Source: Batrachochytrium dendrobatidis JAM81 | Lineage: Eukaryota; Chytridiomycota; Chytridiomycetes; Rhizophydiales | DNA: 64,000 bases | Direction: 5' to 3' | Assembly (NCBI RefSeq): GCF_000203795.2 | Contig: NW_006281099.1 | Location: forward strand, 1,553,774 to 1,617,773 | Notes under the pieces: model-generated | Database searches by the model: none | Seen by the model: only the letters and a program-made list of their open reading frames with translations | What the model was told of the DNA's origin: nothing | Part shown: positions 1 to 12,300 of the stretch, in pieces | Position numbering within the stretch: the stretch's first letter is position 1 | Layout of the letters: every line of letters starts with the position of its first letter | Translations under genes and position numbers: made by a program

Positions 1-234
1 ATTCCGACCACGTTCACCTGTGCAAAGTGCTCTGTGAAGATCAGTGGATGCAGGATTCATTAATCAGTAAAGTGCATCAAGATCAAAATCAAAATACAGC
101 TGACAGGTATAATCATGTACGTATTGAGAGATTCAAGTACCTAAAGTTTTCGGCAGTTATGGGAACTCTATCGGCAAAGAGCTCAAAAACTAGACGACCG
201 CCTAATGCAGTATATGAATCGGACAAGGTAAGAT
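1..234 (+). CDS. possible 3' exon of an unidentified gene, cut by the window edge
   Basis: An open frame enters from the left edge and runs to a good donor site (GTAAGA at about 229). It encodes a basic stretch ending in KTRRPPNAVYESDK. A further open stretch follows at about 273-389, but I could not join the two in a frame that stays open convincingly. I recognise no family. It may be the end of a gene that starts outside the window, or a chance open frame. Confidence 0.25.
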
Positions 235-482
235 CCAATTACAAAAACCGGTTAAAAATGTCAATTCCAATTACACCAGCATTGATGGCAGTAATAGCGA
301 AACATACTTTTGATGCCATCGATATCAATATCCAGAAAGCAGCGAGGATTCGATGCCATAATGCGTGGAATGAGTCGAGTGTTGGATAAAGTGAAAACAA
401 TTGAATAAGCACGTGAAACGCATCACGTGAAACCAAGTGAGTTGTTGTGCTTGCTGATGGATCGAGTTGAACCAACACAACA

Positions 483-997
483 ATGGCCGATGTAGATCGG
501 GAAGGGAGTACGCTGAGAGCTCGTAAATCTACTAATGAAAAGCATGCAGTTGCTTCTACTCGATCCACTCACAGCAAGCTGAATGTTTCAAGGTAAGGTG
601 CTCAATCATGTGTCAATTCAAGCTATCTGTTCATTTGACTACACCAAGTTGCATGTATACTAACACTGATTATACTGTATAGATCTGCAGTATTCAACTT
701 GGTGTTTTTTTCGATCCTAGTATTTGCTGTCCCTTTAGTAGTCTTTTTCTATGGAATGAATCATTGGTTCCAGGGTATGATTGCATTATAAAATATCATT
801 GTCATCTACAATGCATTCTGAAAGTGGTTATGCTTAACGAATCTTGTTGGTTTTTAGATAATCCGACACTTGCAGGCATAGCAGCAGCACTATCAGCAAA
901 TGCAGTGGTGATTCTGTTTGTAGTTGTAGCCTTTTCAGAGAGCGATGAAAGTGACAAGAATGATAGTATCAATAATAAATCTGACAAATCCAAATGA
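483..997 (+). CDS. VMA21: VMA21-like V-ATPase assembly factor
   Basis: This is a small ER membrane chaperone for assembly of the V0 sector of the vacuolar H+-ATPase. Three exons (483-592, 683-774, 858-997) join in frame to 113 residues, the usual size for the family. A hydrophilic N-terminus of about 37 residues precedes the first membrane helix (VFFSILVFAVPLVVFFYGM). The family-typical loop follows, then a second helix starting LAGIAAALSANAVVILFVVV, and then an acidic and lysine-rich tail. The tail ends DKSK, with lysine at -3 and -1, which is only a weak match to the dilysine ER-retrieval signal of yeast Vma21. Both introns are GT-AG. The next gene, SPC2, follows on the same strand 157 bp downstream. 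The identification rests on the two-helix layout and the AGIAA..ANAV motif. Confidence 0.88.
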
Positions 998-1154
998 GTC
1001 CAATAGCCAAACAGCAATTAAATATGTTCAAGTTTCTGCAGAGAATAAATCCAAACTGCTTGTTTTCCATTGGACGATCTGTAGATCCGTTTAAAGTGTA
1101 AAACTGTTCAATACAAAGTTTGTCCATTGAAATTGTAGTTTTGTTTTGCAAGTC

Positions 1155-2312
1155 ATGGCCAAGTCATCGCATGAAGGATTGAGAGAGCGCAAGACAGCAG
1201 CCTCTACCAATGGCACTGCTGATACTACTGCTGATTCGTCGTCTTCGATGTTTTTAAGCAGGCGAGGTATTTTAGAAAGGACGGTTACTAGAAAGATATT
1301 CTATTTATGGAGTCATGGGCTTTAATCCTTTATATGGTGGCATAACTGTAGCACATTCAAGCCCTACTGTAGTCAACCCTTTTGTTGCCAACGAGCTGCG
1401 TCATGCCACTGCAGACGCTGTGAAGCAGGTTCAGTCTGTTGCTGTCATCCACAACACCCTTGCATATTGACTCTGTTTTCATCTAAACAGTTTGTTGAAG
1501 GTGTCTTGGTCGTACTTTTACTAATATGCTTATTTGCAGATTTTGGTGGATGACTTTGGGTTTGTGGAAGATCACACCATCTCCAATGTTCAGCTGATTC
1601 TGGGCTACGTTTCTAGTATTTCCATTATTGCTGGATCTCTCTATAACTTTCTCGTGCCGTTTCATCAATCTATGAATCTGCTTTTGGTTTCCATGGCAAT
1701 GTGAGTAGTGGAACTGGTATAGACCATGTTTGGATCTACTGAAATACCGCAAGCTTTGACGCGCAATCTAAAACTGGCTGATTATCAAGCTTTAATATTT
1801 TACATTGCTCTGACTCAGTTTTTCATGCTTAATCTAAACTGATTGTAGATACGTAGTACTGAATACGGCACTTTCTGCATACAACCTGCTTTTTGCCAAG
1901 GATATCATGTTTGTGGGTGTCAGAAAAGATCACACTGGTGCTGTAAGTATTTTGGCTACATTCCGTTAGTGTGTATTACTTTGCTTCAGGCTACTTGAGT
2001 GCATGTAGCTTATGTTGTACTCGGACTCATAACCCTCTACCTCGTTGGGATTTGTTTCACTGAGCTTAGGGTCCAGATATTCACTTGGTGATCCGTTCTA
2101 AATTTGAGAAATACTCTGAAACGTATCTTCTTAAATTCGGCATCTCTAAATTCAAAAAAGGCCATCCTCAAGCAAAGTCTGGTCCAGTTGCAGAATCTAT
2201 ATTGGAGAAACCATACAGTGCATGGTTTGATGTTGATGGCAAGTTGGTTCCAAAACGCTTGTATGAAGATATCGCCAGAGTAGCCAGTCGTAACCAGCTA
2301 CATTTGTCCTGA
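1155..2312 (+). CDS. SPC2: signal peptidase complex subunit 2 (SPC25 family)
   Basis: This is a non-catalytic subunit of the ER signal peptidase complex. Five exons (1155-1266, 1352-1428, 1540-1700, 1849-1942, 2070-2312) join without a frame break to 228 residues, the normal family length. The spliced protein has the family core: ILVDDFGFVEDHTISNVQL, then two adjacent membrane helices around YNFLVPFHQSMNLLLVSMA and YVVLNTALSAYNLLF, then a cytosolic C-terminal domain with FEKYSETYLLKFGISK. The ATG at 1155 was chosen because it is the first in frame and leads into a good donor. Intron 4 (1943-2069) is itself open for much of its length and could be mistaken for coding. However, phase and alignment to the family place the acceptor at CTTAG just before GPDIHLV. 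Confidence 0.87.
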
Positions 2313-2750
2313 GCCTTTTTGGACAAGTATCCTGATTCAATGTTTAAAGAAGCCGTGTATAAGATGCCAAATACATTGCTTCTTTGTTGCACTGATTTTG
2401 ATTCAAACCATGCCATTGTTTGTAATTCTTTTTGATATACTCTGCCCATATTATAAACCGGGACCAAGAGCATTATATATTGGATGGTCCACTAAAGTGC
2501 AGCATGTCATCACAGCGGATACACTCCAAGTTCCTCAAAACTATCAAGAGTGAGAAATTACCAGTTTAATTCATTACGTGAATAGTAGAAAATCATGCTG
2601 TCCCTCCCAAAAGAAAAAGCCGTACAAGGTCTATTAGTATGGACGAGGGTTGATTTCGGTTTGATCAGTATCATGACTAATTAGTGATCGAGCAAATCTC
2701 CAAAATTGGAATAGTAAAAAGACCAGGTGAAAGCATGATGAAAAAATAGT
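2313..2750. other. convergent intergenic region between SPC2 and CDK1
   Basis: About 440 bp between two gene ends that face each other. I see no convincing open frame, RNA gene or repeat in it. It probably holds the two 3' untranslated regions. Confidence 0.5.
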
Positions 2751-4266
2751 CTAGGCAGATGTTGTGAGATCAACGTCCTTGAAGTAAGGATGGTTCATGG
2801 CTCGCTTGGCAGAGATACGTGCTGCGGGATCGTATGCAAGCATTCTCTGCAATGATGCATTACAGTGAGCAGCATAATACAAAAAGGTTAATTTAAAATA
2901 CTGTAAACCATTTGGAAATCTATGCTCTTGGTGATACTACTAGAATTCAAAAATAAAAAAACGTAGTTATACCTGAAGTAGATCCAACCCATCCATATCC
3001 AAGTTAGGTACAAGTTCAGTCATGGACTGTGGAGACCAAGTAGGGAAATTGGGTTTATAGTCGGGAAGGGATGAGAAACCCGGCCACGTAGTTTCGGTGG
3101 GTGTTCCAAGTGCTCGGAAGATGCGAAAGATTTCATCGATTTCAGAGTCGCCTAAGGTTATGAGTTGGAATGCATGTCAGATTTTTGATGACAGTAATAT
3201 AATTCACATCTGGCATGATTCGGCCTGAACCCAAACAAGATCAAAGTTTCTACCTGGAAACAAGGGGTGTTTAATCACCATTTCAGCGAATATACAGCCA
3301 ACACTCCAGATATCGACAGCAGTAGAATAGTGCTTAGATCCAAGTAAAATTTCAGGAGAGCGGTACCATAATGTAACAACTTCGTGGGTATATGTTCGGA
3401 GAGGAATACCAAATGCACGGGCAAGACCAAAATCTGCGAGTTTGAGCATGCCGTGCTGATCAATAAGTACTGGGAAATGCACATTTGGAAAGTCATTCAG
3501 CACAATTCATTTTAAAATACAATTAGTTTAGTAATTAGAAAGCACAAAAGTATAGAGTTAATTTGACAATTTATATACGCCATAAATTTCTTGGATCTGC
3601 AACAGCACAGTTTCGGACATGTCGATTACTTACAATTTTGTGGTTTCAAATCACGATGCAAAATCCTATGGGCATGGCAAAAAAGCAGTCCATTGACCAG
3701 TTGGTAGAGGTAACTCTAAATAGTACAGAATATGTAAGCACAAATCAGTGGATACTCGTGCACAGCTACTAATGCCGTGATATTGGTATGTACAAGATCA
3801 ACTCGACAACTACCTTGACTAGACTTGGTGAAAGTCCGACTGGCATGGTTGTATCCATATATTTTTTTAAATCCAGATCAAGAAACTCGAAAATAAGATA
3901 CAGCTTAGTATCGTTATGAACAATATCAAGCAGTCTAGATGTGAATGACGATCAAATCAAAGAATTATTGAAAGGCTCCAACGAAACGCAAGATGGCCAG
4001 ACAAACAATAAATCCATGATTTTATAGACCGAGAATTGTAAAGTCATGACACAGTATACAGCAAATAGTTACTTGACAATATTGGGATGCTTGAGTTCTT
4101 TCAAGAGGGAAATCTCACGGATGGCAGTGGACGGAACACCCTCGTCCTCGGTTTCCAGTCTAATCTTCTTTAAAGCAACAGTGTCTCCAGTGTTTTTGTC
4201 TTTTGCTTTGTAGACAACCCCGTAGGTTCCTTCGCCAATCTTCTCCATCTTGTCATAGTTGTCCAT
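2751..4266 (-). CDS. CDK1: cyclin-dependent kinase 1 (Cdc2/Cdc28)
   Basis: This is the master cell-cycle serine/threonine kinase. Six exons (4266-4073, 3934-3814, 3715-3634, 3469-3254, 3151-2973, 2846-2751) join in phase to 295 residues, the standard CDK1 length. Key residues are all in place: the glycine loop GEGTYGVV with the inhibitory sites Thr14 and Tyr15, catalytic Lys33, a perfect PSTAIRE cyclin-binding helix (residues 45-51), HRDLKPQN with catalytic Asp127, the DFG motif at Asp145, and an activation-loop threonine in [15 protein letters not shown] (about Thr160). The exact PSTAIRE separates it from PHO85-type and transcriptional CDKs. It is transcribed divergently from the eIF4B-like gene, with about 220 bp between the two ATGs. 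Confidence 0.96.
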
Positions 4267-4486
4267 GATCGTCAATAGCAACACGAAGCTGGACAAGAAA
4301 CGAACACTCGACGACTTATTCCAACCACCAAAAAACACGGTGTGATCGCTATTTTCATATCTAATTCACAGCCCAAAATCAATCAAATAATTTTTTGTTT
4401 TTCCTGCCAAACCAACAAAGCGTTAAGCCAATCTTGGTCGGAATCAACTGTTGTCATCTCTTCAATCCAATTGCCATTCACAAATC
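4267..4486. promoter_or_regulatory. shared divergent promoter region of CDK1 and the eIF4B-like gene
   Basis: 220 bp separate the start codons of two genes that point away from each other, so both promoters must lie here or overlap the 5' untranslated regions. No specific factor site can be named with confidence. Confidence 0.5.
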
Positions 4487-6876
4487 ATGTCAAAGAAATC
4501 ACAAAAGAAGGGCCAAACTATGGACCTGAGCACTTTTCTTTCCAACGAAGGTATTGCATATACACCTACCACTGTTCAGATTGGAAACTGCCAATGATTT
4601 TTCGTCTTATTGAATAATCCATTTATACAATCTTCAATTTTCTCAATTGCAATCACTGACTTGAATCGCTATTTTGTTTATTGTAGAATATGGTGACTGG
4701 GCCGATGATGTGCAGGACCTTCCTTCTGCTCGTAAGCTTTTTATGACATTTATATTTTCCCATTCACAAAATTCAACAATGTTCTCTCGAGGCTTTAGTG
4801 TATTGGGATGCAGTCGTTGGATATGCATTACTATATTTGAATCACCTTGGTTCATCAATCTATGGCGTGAATATACAGCATTTGGTTAGCTGTAGCACCA
4901 TGTCAATTGTTTTAAACGCTCATGGAGTCTTTAAATTTGATATTTCACAATATTTTTGGATCCGTCGTTTGGTTGATTCAAAAATTCATTAAAACTGTCT
5001 GGTTTTTTTGATCGTTTTGCATGCTATTGATAATTTCATTACTGCTATTTACTATCCCGTTGACACTTTATATGTTGCTGATATTTGGGTTAAACGAGAC
5101 AGCTTGTGCTGATCTGGCCTATTCTGCTTTACTAGATTTGAAAATACTAACGTTTACTGATTTAATCTGTTGATATTTACACTATACCTAATTGAACGAA
5201 ACCCATTTCAAAATAACAATTGGAGATATTAGCGGCTGCTGTTGCAACTGGAAGCAATGGAAATGAATGTAGGTTGAAAGAATTTACTTGACAAGCAGTT
5301 TGAAATGTGTGATTCTTTTCTATACTTGCACTAATTCATTGTACTTTAATCGGATAGATCCCTCTCGTGGCTATGAATCTCGTGAAGGTAATTCGCTCAT
5401 GTGTGCTTTCAGTCAAATGCTACGCGGCTTAGCCCTTTTATATTTACAGACTATATCATCACGATTTGGTTATTGATCTTTTAGATCGCTATGGTAACAG
5501 CCGTCCAGAGCTTCCTATTCCTACTAAACCACCCTTTACCGTCAATATGGGAAACTTGAGCTATGATGTCTCAGAGCGTGACATTTCCATGTTTTTTGGA
5601 GATGAAATTAGGGTCAGTTTAACATAGTTTTGAGTTGCTTGGCAAACCATTAAATAATTTAAAACTAACATGAATGTACTTTGTATATTTAGATCAAAAG
5701 CATACGTCTTCCAATGGGTGAAAATGGTCAAAGTCGTGGATTTGGTTATGTTGAATTAGAAGATCATCAATCAATTGTTGCTGCTTTGAAAATGAGCGGC
5801 GAGCAGTTTATGAATAGGCCTGTTCGCATTCGAGTGGTCGAAGATGGTAAATGCTATATAGGAGTGCCTCTTGATGTGGTTTAAAAGTAATTCCAGCATT
5901 GTTGATTAATGACTTTATAAATATTGGATTTATTTTTAGGCAAACGATCTACCGCTATAGAGGAAGAAAAGTTTGGAAATAATTGGCGTACATCTATGCG
6001 TGCTGCTGAGCCTGTAAGTCAATCGTATGGATTTAGTGGTGATCGTGGGCGTAATAACGATGGTCGTTCAAGCTACGGACGATCTACTCAAGACAGTGAT
6101 TTTTCTTCTCGCGTTGCTTCCACAGGATGGAGAAGCAGTACCACTGCTCCAGGTTAGAATTTTGTTGATTGTGGCATAAGGTTTTAACCAACTCAATTGT
6201 TTAAAATTATTAATGTTTTTATCAAGCTCCATTACCTACTGGTTCATCCATGAATCGTCGTAAGTTTGAACCTTCTCGCACAGCTTCTGATTCTGGTGAT
6301 ACAGCTACCAAGGAATTGCCATCTGCTCCAAAAAAGCCATCAGCAAATCCTTTTGGTGCGGCCAAACCTCGCGATGAGGCGGAAATTCAACGACAACTTG
6401 AAGAACGTCGTAAAGCTCGTGAGGAAGAAGAGGCTGCTGAGAAAAAGGCGGCTGAAGAGGAAAAGCTTAAGCAAGAAGCACAGGCTCGCGAAAAAGCCGA
6501 TGCAGCTCGCAAAATTGAACAAGATCGTGCTGCTAAGGAATCAGAGACTAGGAAGGCTACTGCTGAAAAGAAAAAGATAGATGTAGCTGCTGAACTGCCT
6601 ACCAACTGGCGAAAGAAGACGGATACCACAATCTCACCTGCTACCGAGTTTAAAGCAAAGACAAAAACAAGCATGGGTGAGCACAAGACTCGTCATCAAG
6701 GCTCATCTGTTGACACGACTGCCGAGTCTAGCTCATTGCCTATTAAAAAAAGCGAAGGCCGTTCTGGGCGTCCACATTCAGGTGCATCTGCTAGTCGTGG
6801 TCCTATCCAGCAAGAAAAATCAGCCCCGCTTTCAGTAAAGAATGTATTTGATGTTCTTGGCGACCAAGATGATTAG
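4487..6876 (+). CDS. eIF4B-like RNA-binding translation factor (TIF3/Sce3 type)
   Basis: eIF4B stimulates the eIF4A helicase during mRNA scanning. Seven exons (4487-4550, 4687-4731, 5358-5387, 5485-5612, 5693-5846, 5940-6152, 6227-6876) join in frame to 427 residues. The N-terminus carries a lysine-rich start (MSKKSQKKGQ), then EYGDWADD, as in fungal eIF4B. A single RRM follows, with RNP2 (VNMGNLS) and RNP1 (GFGYVEL). After this come a Ser/Gly/Arg-rich segment and a long charged Glu/Lys/Ala-rich coiled-coil-like stretch (about 6360-6600), which is the equivalent of the repeat region of eIF4B. It ends with KNVFDVLGDQDD. Two early exons are very short (45 and 30 bp) but keep frame. Other RRM proteins are possible, but the domain order fits eIF4B best. 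Confidence 0.78.
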
Positions 6877-7079
6877 GAGCTACATTCATCCATTCCCACT
6901 CTTTTGTTTTATATCTTATTAGTGATATCTACGAGTCAGTATCAAGACTATAAAACGATAATGGCGTTTGCATCTGTGAGCTTAATCAAATCAACAAGCG
7001 TTTGTATGTTTATTGCTTTGGAGACAAGACTATTTGGGAAGTTTTGGAGGAGCATGGTTGAATTTGATTTAAATACACA

Positions 7080-8628
7080 TCATTTAAAGTCAATATAGTT
7101 ACGTTTATTGATATATTGTATGCAGAGATGTGGTAACTTGGTACTATTTCGTGGGTTAAATGGAATAGTTTGGAGTTTGCAAGATGTGGACATCACGCTG
7201 TCTAGTTTTCGCGTTTCTAACTGCAATCATTTGGAAGATAATGGACAATCTAGTCTTTATCAACCTGATGTTATCGATGATCCCTTTCTTACCTGCTGTC
7301 GTAGAACACACAGCAAATCACACACTGCCTTGTGTTTATCGTCATTCAACAACAGTGAATTAAGCAATAGAAGCATCTGAGTCAATCTAGCAATTACATC
7401 TGTACCCATAATACTGTGCTCGACTGAAGAAAACCGTTTAAGCAGTACATCTATAGGATGAAATGCATTCCAACAGAATATCAATTGTTTAGAATCTGAT
7501 TTGAATGATTTACATGTACTAATCAACCTATTTTTATCAGAATCATGTCGAGTACAAATCTAATCGTCATAATGCTCAATGCAGTATCAAATGTACTCAC
7601 CATGCAATCGAGATCGGTTCGGCCATACAACATAGTTACGAAACGAAGTAAGGGCCATTTTTCTGACATCAACTGGCTCCATTTCATTGGTATTGGGATT
7701 CAGTGTTGTCAGATCAAAAGACAGTCGTATAGGAAGAAAGATTCCCTGAAACAGGGGCAACACAGTTCCATAAAATCTAATCCAAGTCTCGGCCAGTCTA
7801 TTTGCAAGAGCTTCGTTGGAAGAAGCGCTTACTTTGCTAGTGATGGCTGTCATGCCAGTTTTGAGCAAAGTATTTAAATTGTCTTGAATGGTTTGAGTAT
7901 TGGGAGCAAGTTTAATCCATTTCCTAAAAATCAGATTTGAATATGTTCAAGATTTGCATTCAATAATTTGGGATCGACAGCATACAAATGCATTGCATTT
8001 CTCCAACTCGATAAACATGGAATCCATAGTACATACATTACCAAGACGTTGATCTCCTCAACAGATCCTCGTATTCCCTGATCGCTAAACAAGGGCAGAG
8101 TTCTATCAAAAATGTTTTGCCATAGTTGCATGACATTTTCCACTCCAGCTAAATGGGCATCACGTACGGCCGAGTCCATAGAAGTCCATGACGATGCATT
8201 GGACACACCACGCAACAATGTCGTATGCTGCGATGTAGGAGCCGATAGTGTAAACCCAGCATTGGTTGTTCCACTACTGCCCATATTGCGGGTGCGTAGA
8301 CTATGAGTGGACGATGGTGTATCTGGATCTGTCGAGGTTCTAGAAAGAGTAATGCCTGTACCAAGTTTGAATGTATCCATCAACAGTGCAGACGAACTGT
8401 ATCCACTGTTTGCAGATGCTGCATCTAAGCTAATGCTGGGTATAGTAGGCGAAGGAACTGTAGAACTGGCAGTCGGGTTCACTACGACTGCAGATGGGTT
8501 GATTCTCGATAGAAAGAGTTGACTGGCAGTTGACCGTATTTCTCTGGACAGTTTACGGGGAAAATCGTTGGTCTTTTTGCAGGTAGTGGTTGCGATGAAG
8601 GTAGTTTTGAAGTAGATGTGGCTTCCAT
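7080..8628 (-). CDS. HbrB/BIT61/PRR5-like TORC2 subunit, N-terminus unresolved
   Basis: The HbrB family (BIT61 in yeast, PRR5/Protor in animals) belongs to TOR complex 2. Exons from about 8540 to 8037, then 7923-7597, 7527-7293 and 7220-7080, join in one frame. A Ser/Thr-rich leader precedes the domain. The domain includes LWQNIFDRTLPLFSDQGIR with SVEEINVLVM, and after the intron LAETWIRFYGTVLPLFQGIFLPIRL and VWPNRSRLHG. The donor after LHGE is a weak GTACAT, required by phase. The 5' end is a problem. The domain frame stays open back to about 8640 but has no ATG there, and the ATG at 8628 is in a different frame. The terminal repeat of a MITE-like element begins at 8631, exactly where the first exon should be. 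Confidence 0.68.
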
Positions 8629-8630
8629 TG

Positions 8631-9335
8631 ACGTATTCACGTAAAATGGAGCACTAATCAAGGATGATAAAATACATAATAAGCAGCCAATCTCATGGAA
8701 TGATAATTTCCACACAATTCACTGAATATCGTGCCTTTGAATCCATTTAAAAACAGTTTCTGGTTTTAGCATTCAAATATTTCATTTTACGTATAAATCT
8801 CCGAGAATCTTATATTGTCATGAAAACACATCAAATTATTGATGATTGACAACTCCGTAGCCATCAACACTTGGACAACGAGACGTTGCAAGTGCAAATG
8901 TCTCGACCAATAATGTCAAGATTGTGTGCTTGATAGGATGGTCGGTGTGTTTGGAGATTAATCAAGGGAATTGTCAAGGCTACAATATCTCGATTTTCTA
9001 AACAATGGCATGCAACATTTCCAAACACGCATGTTATTCTAGTAGTATTTTACCCTAAAAGCAACTGTCTACTCAAACATGGTTGATCAATCATTCAACA
9101 AACGGCGCGAGAATTGTAATTCTATATTGTCCATTTTAAACTTTGCAGAAAATGACTCGAGTATGATAAAGGATGGGTTTGTTTGTCAAGCAATTCCAAA
9201 CACTAAGGAACTGAAAATATTTATTCAAATCAATTTCTAATAGGAAAACACAACGAATAGTTAACGATTGTCTATTTCCAACCAGAATAAACAATGACTG
9301 CAAGATAAATGCTCTATTTTACGTGAATATGGCTG
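8631..9335. mobile_element. MITE-like element, copy a
   Basis: Left terminal repeat ACGTATTCACGTAAAAT at 8631 and right terminal repeat ATTTTACGTGAATATGGCTG at 9316-9335. About 705 bp, non-coding on both strands. The left 150 bp resemble the starts of the copies at 21104 and 50320 (shared pieces such as AAAATACATAA and CAATCTCATGG). A second repeat-like sequence (ATTTTACGTATAAAT) lies near 8784, so this copy may be composite or carry about 390 bp of unrelated sequence in its middle. It fills the gap between the HbrB-like gene and the 3' end of the bHLH gene. Confidence 0.7.
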
Positions 9336-9347
9336 CAAAGAATAAAT

Positions 9348-12300
9348 TTAGTTGTCCATGTCTTTATATGGGCTGTGAATAACGGACTTTTCAGAATTTT
9401 CAACTTGGCTTTCGGGGTACTGAATGTATTTGAACAACGGAGATGCTTGGGACATATGCGACGAGCCATCACTCAAGCCATTCTCAAGCTGTTTAATGCG
9501 AGCCTTGAGACTCTCAATCTCCAACTTTTGAGTTTTGGATTCTTCGTGAAGTGTCGTGATGTAATCATGTGCTATAATATAAATCGGTCAATCAACTAGG
9601 CAGCAAAAATCAAGTAACAACATGAATCAAAGTCAATAACAAACCTGCACGAATGACAACTACTCTAGATGGTAGTTTTTCTGCAATAGGAGGCAGTAAA
9701 CTGCGAATCTCGTCAAAGCATGATTTAAGAGTGTCTCGACGGAGTTGTTCGGCTTGCTTGTGGGTAGATTTGCGCACCTCTACACTAGATGTGATCTCGG
9801 CAGAAAAACACAGTCCAAGTTTTCTACAAAACAAAGTCAAGACCGTTAGAATACATATCCACATATATAGCTAATTATTAAAATCGGACAAGACAATGTA
9901 TTGACAGCAAAATGCAAATAAACTCAACTCGCTATTTCCTTCAAGAATATTCTGATAGTTACTTTTTTCGGCTAGCTTCAATGCAGCATCCTCATGAGTC
10001 AGAGAACCATTGTTTGGGAGTAAAGGTTTTAGCGCTGGGGAGGGTTTGGGAAAAACCAAGGGAAGTTGCTTTTTAGATTGGTGTGACAATGGTCTAGAAT
10101 GAAGATCTGCTTGTGAATAAGATTGTGGCGATGATGGAAGAGATTTCTGAAATTTAAATTGGGCTATTGGTACAATGGTATCTGGGAATTTCAAAAGAGC
10201 CATCGTTGCGGGATCCATTTGACCTAATGCCGGAATACCTACAGAATCTTCCTTCAATGGCATTGTTTTAATAGAAAGCGATGCTTGACGCTGTTGTTTC
10301 TGCTGCTGTATATCCATCAACTGTGCTGGAGTAATACGTGCAACATTTGACGATGCATGCATGGTTTCTCCAGAATCATGCTGTATGATGTCTGAAAGAG
10401 AAAAATGGTGTTGTGATGTATCCATAACAGCAGAAGGCGTCATATCAGTAGGTGTTAAAAAAGCATCAAACTGTGGATTGGATTTAGAAAGATCTACAGC
10501 TTGGGTTTTCATCGAGTCGGATGTGGAAAAAGATCGCGATGGAGGTTTAAAAGTGGACTGAGGATGTGTAGGTTGCATAGATATGGGACTACTGATCCGA
10601 GATGCGTGAAAATCAATGAGCTGTTGTAGATTGGTAGCGGAAACAAAAGAGTCTGAACCTACAGCCAAAGGAGAAGGTATAGCCATGTTTGATGAAGAAA
10701 ATATATCAGACGGAGCGTATGCATACTGTATTGGTTCTAATTGTGGGGTATTAAGATTATCTGCAGAAGAAATAGATCCTCGATGCAGCACATTTGTACC
10801 CGTGGAAAGCGGAGACTGTGCAACGGATTTGCGTGGAAACATATAAGGAGAGTACTGATTACGGCGCCATGATTGAGAAGATTGTGTGCGCTCGATTTTA
10901 GGAGCACCCGAAATTCCTGGAGTAGATAACGGCTGTAGATCGTCGGCCAAAGGAGTGCTTTTTCGTTCTGCATTGAATTGACTCTGTTGCTGTTGCTGAA
11001 GTTGCAGCAAATGAAGATTATGATAGTCATGCATAGAAGATACATCATGGGATGCAGATATGGAATCAGAAGTGGGTAAGACTGCAGGTGGAAGCATGGT
11101 CAAGGCCATTCCAGCTGTTGGTGACAGGAATGGAGATGCAACGCGACCAGGTGTTGCAGAAGCACCAACAGAAGTATTATAATGGAAAACATTCAAGGGA
11201 GTCTGAGCATGAATATTATCGGAACAGACATCAGAGATGGGCGTGGATAGTGTGAAGTTGTTGGGGTGATTAATAATATTAGGAGAGTTGAAGTCATTCA
11301 TGCTCTGAATATTAGTCTTGAGAGCCGGAGAAGTTATGGGAGAAAACAAACCATCTGTGGTTGCAGCAGATCCATGAAAGACATCATTACTACTTGATCC
11401 AGAAATAGACATGTGGCCAAAATGGGTTATGGGAGTCATGGCTGGTGAGATCAAAAGAGCCTAAAATGAATTAAATTAGCATGATTATTTAAACATTAGA
11501 ATATATCCACTAAAACTAATGATATTCAAGACAAGAAAAAATAGCAGACAAAACACATCGATGACGTATTCTATTATCTCTACAACCCTAAAAGTCCTAA
11601 TAGAGACTCGGGCCGCAAACTATATATAAAATATCTCATGCAATAATCACATGATTAGAGCAGCGAGGCGGACTATGATACCAATCGATTACACGGGTAG
11701 TTGCACTATCAGTATTATGTAACCAAACTGGATCAAGTCTCTAATTGGTTAAAATGTAGCTAAGCAAACCCATTGATTTATAATAATCAATGGATTTGAT
11801 TAAAAAGTGAATGAGAATAAACAAAATTGTAATAGTTGCGGTGTATTTGATATCATAAATCCACATCCTATACATGATGAATTATAGCGGTATTCGGGCA
11901 AAATAAAACACTATGAATTGATTGAATGCTCAAAGCAGTGTTTACATTGCAGTTTCAGTCAATCCCAGACTTGCTTAGTCTTCAACTCTCCAATCGCCCA
12001 AACATTGAGCGATTGGTATGAAAACAATTGTTGCATTTATGAAATGTACGAATTTGCTCTAAACTAGAACACAACCGTATTTGTAGGGTTTTAAGATACA
12101 AGAAAAATAAATTTATAGAATGACAACCGTCAAACCCAATATGTGGATTACAATGAATGAATCTTGTGATTGTTGGAATGTATAGTTATGCAAAAGATGA
12201 TCAGTTTAAAACTATAATCTGATTGTATGCATCATATGATGGATGCTGTGTTTTAAGAGTTGAGAGTGTATATTCAAATAGTCAACAAAAACTATTGCCT

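Noticed and set aside
1990..2069. Open stretch reading AYVVLGLITLYLVGICFTEL before the last SPC2 exon
   Set aside because: It would add a third membrane helix and end in a stop. Skipping it as an intron keeps phase and matches the family.
6340..6686. Minus-strand Ser/Phe-rich open frames opposite the eIF4B-like gene
   Set aside because: They are complements of a Glu/Lys/Ala-rich coding stretch, a common artefact.
7545..7877. Plus-strand open frame of about 110 codons
   Set aside because: It lies opposite the well-supported HbrB-like exon 7597-7923 and has no recognisable content.
8482..8715. Minus-strand frame starting MEATSTSK as the N-terminus of the HbrB-like gene
   Set aside because: It is in a different frame from the domain exon, and no intron of reasonable size joins the two in phase.
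10361..11255. Several open frames opposite exon 2 of the bHLH gene
   Set aside because: They are short, without domains, and explained by the Gln/Ser-rich coding strand.
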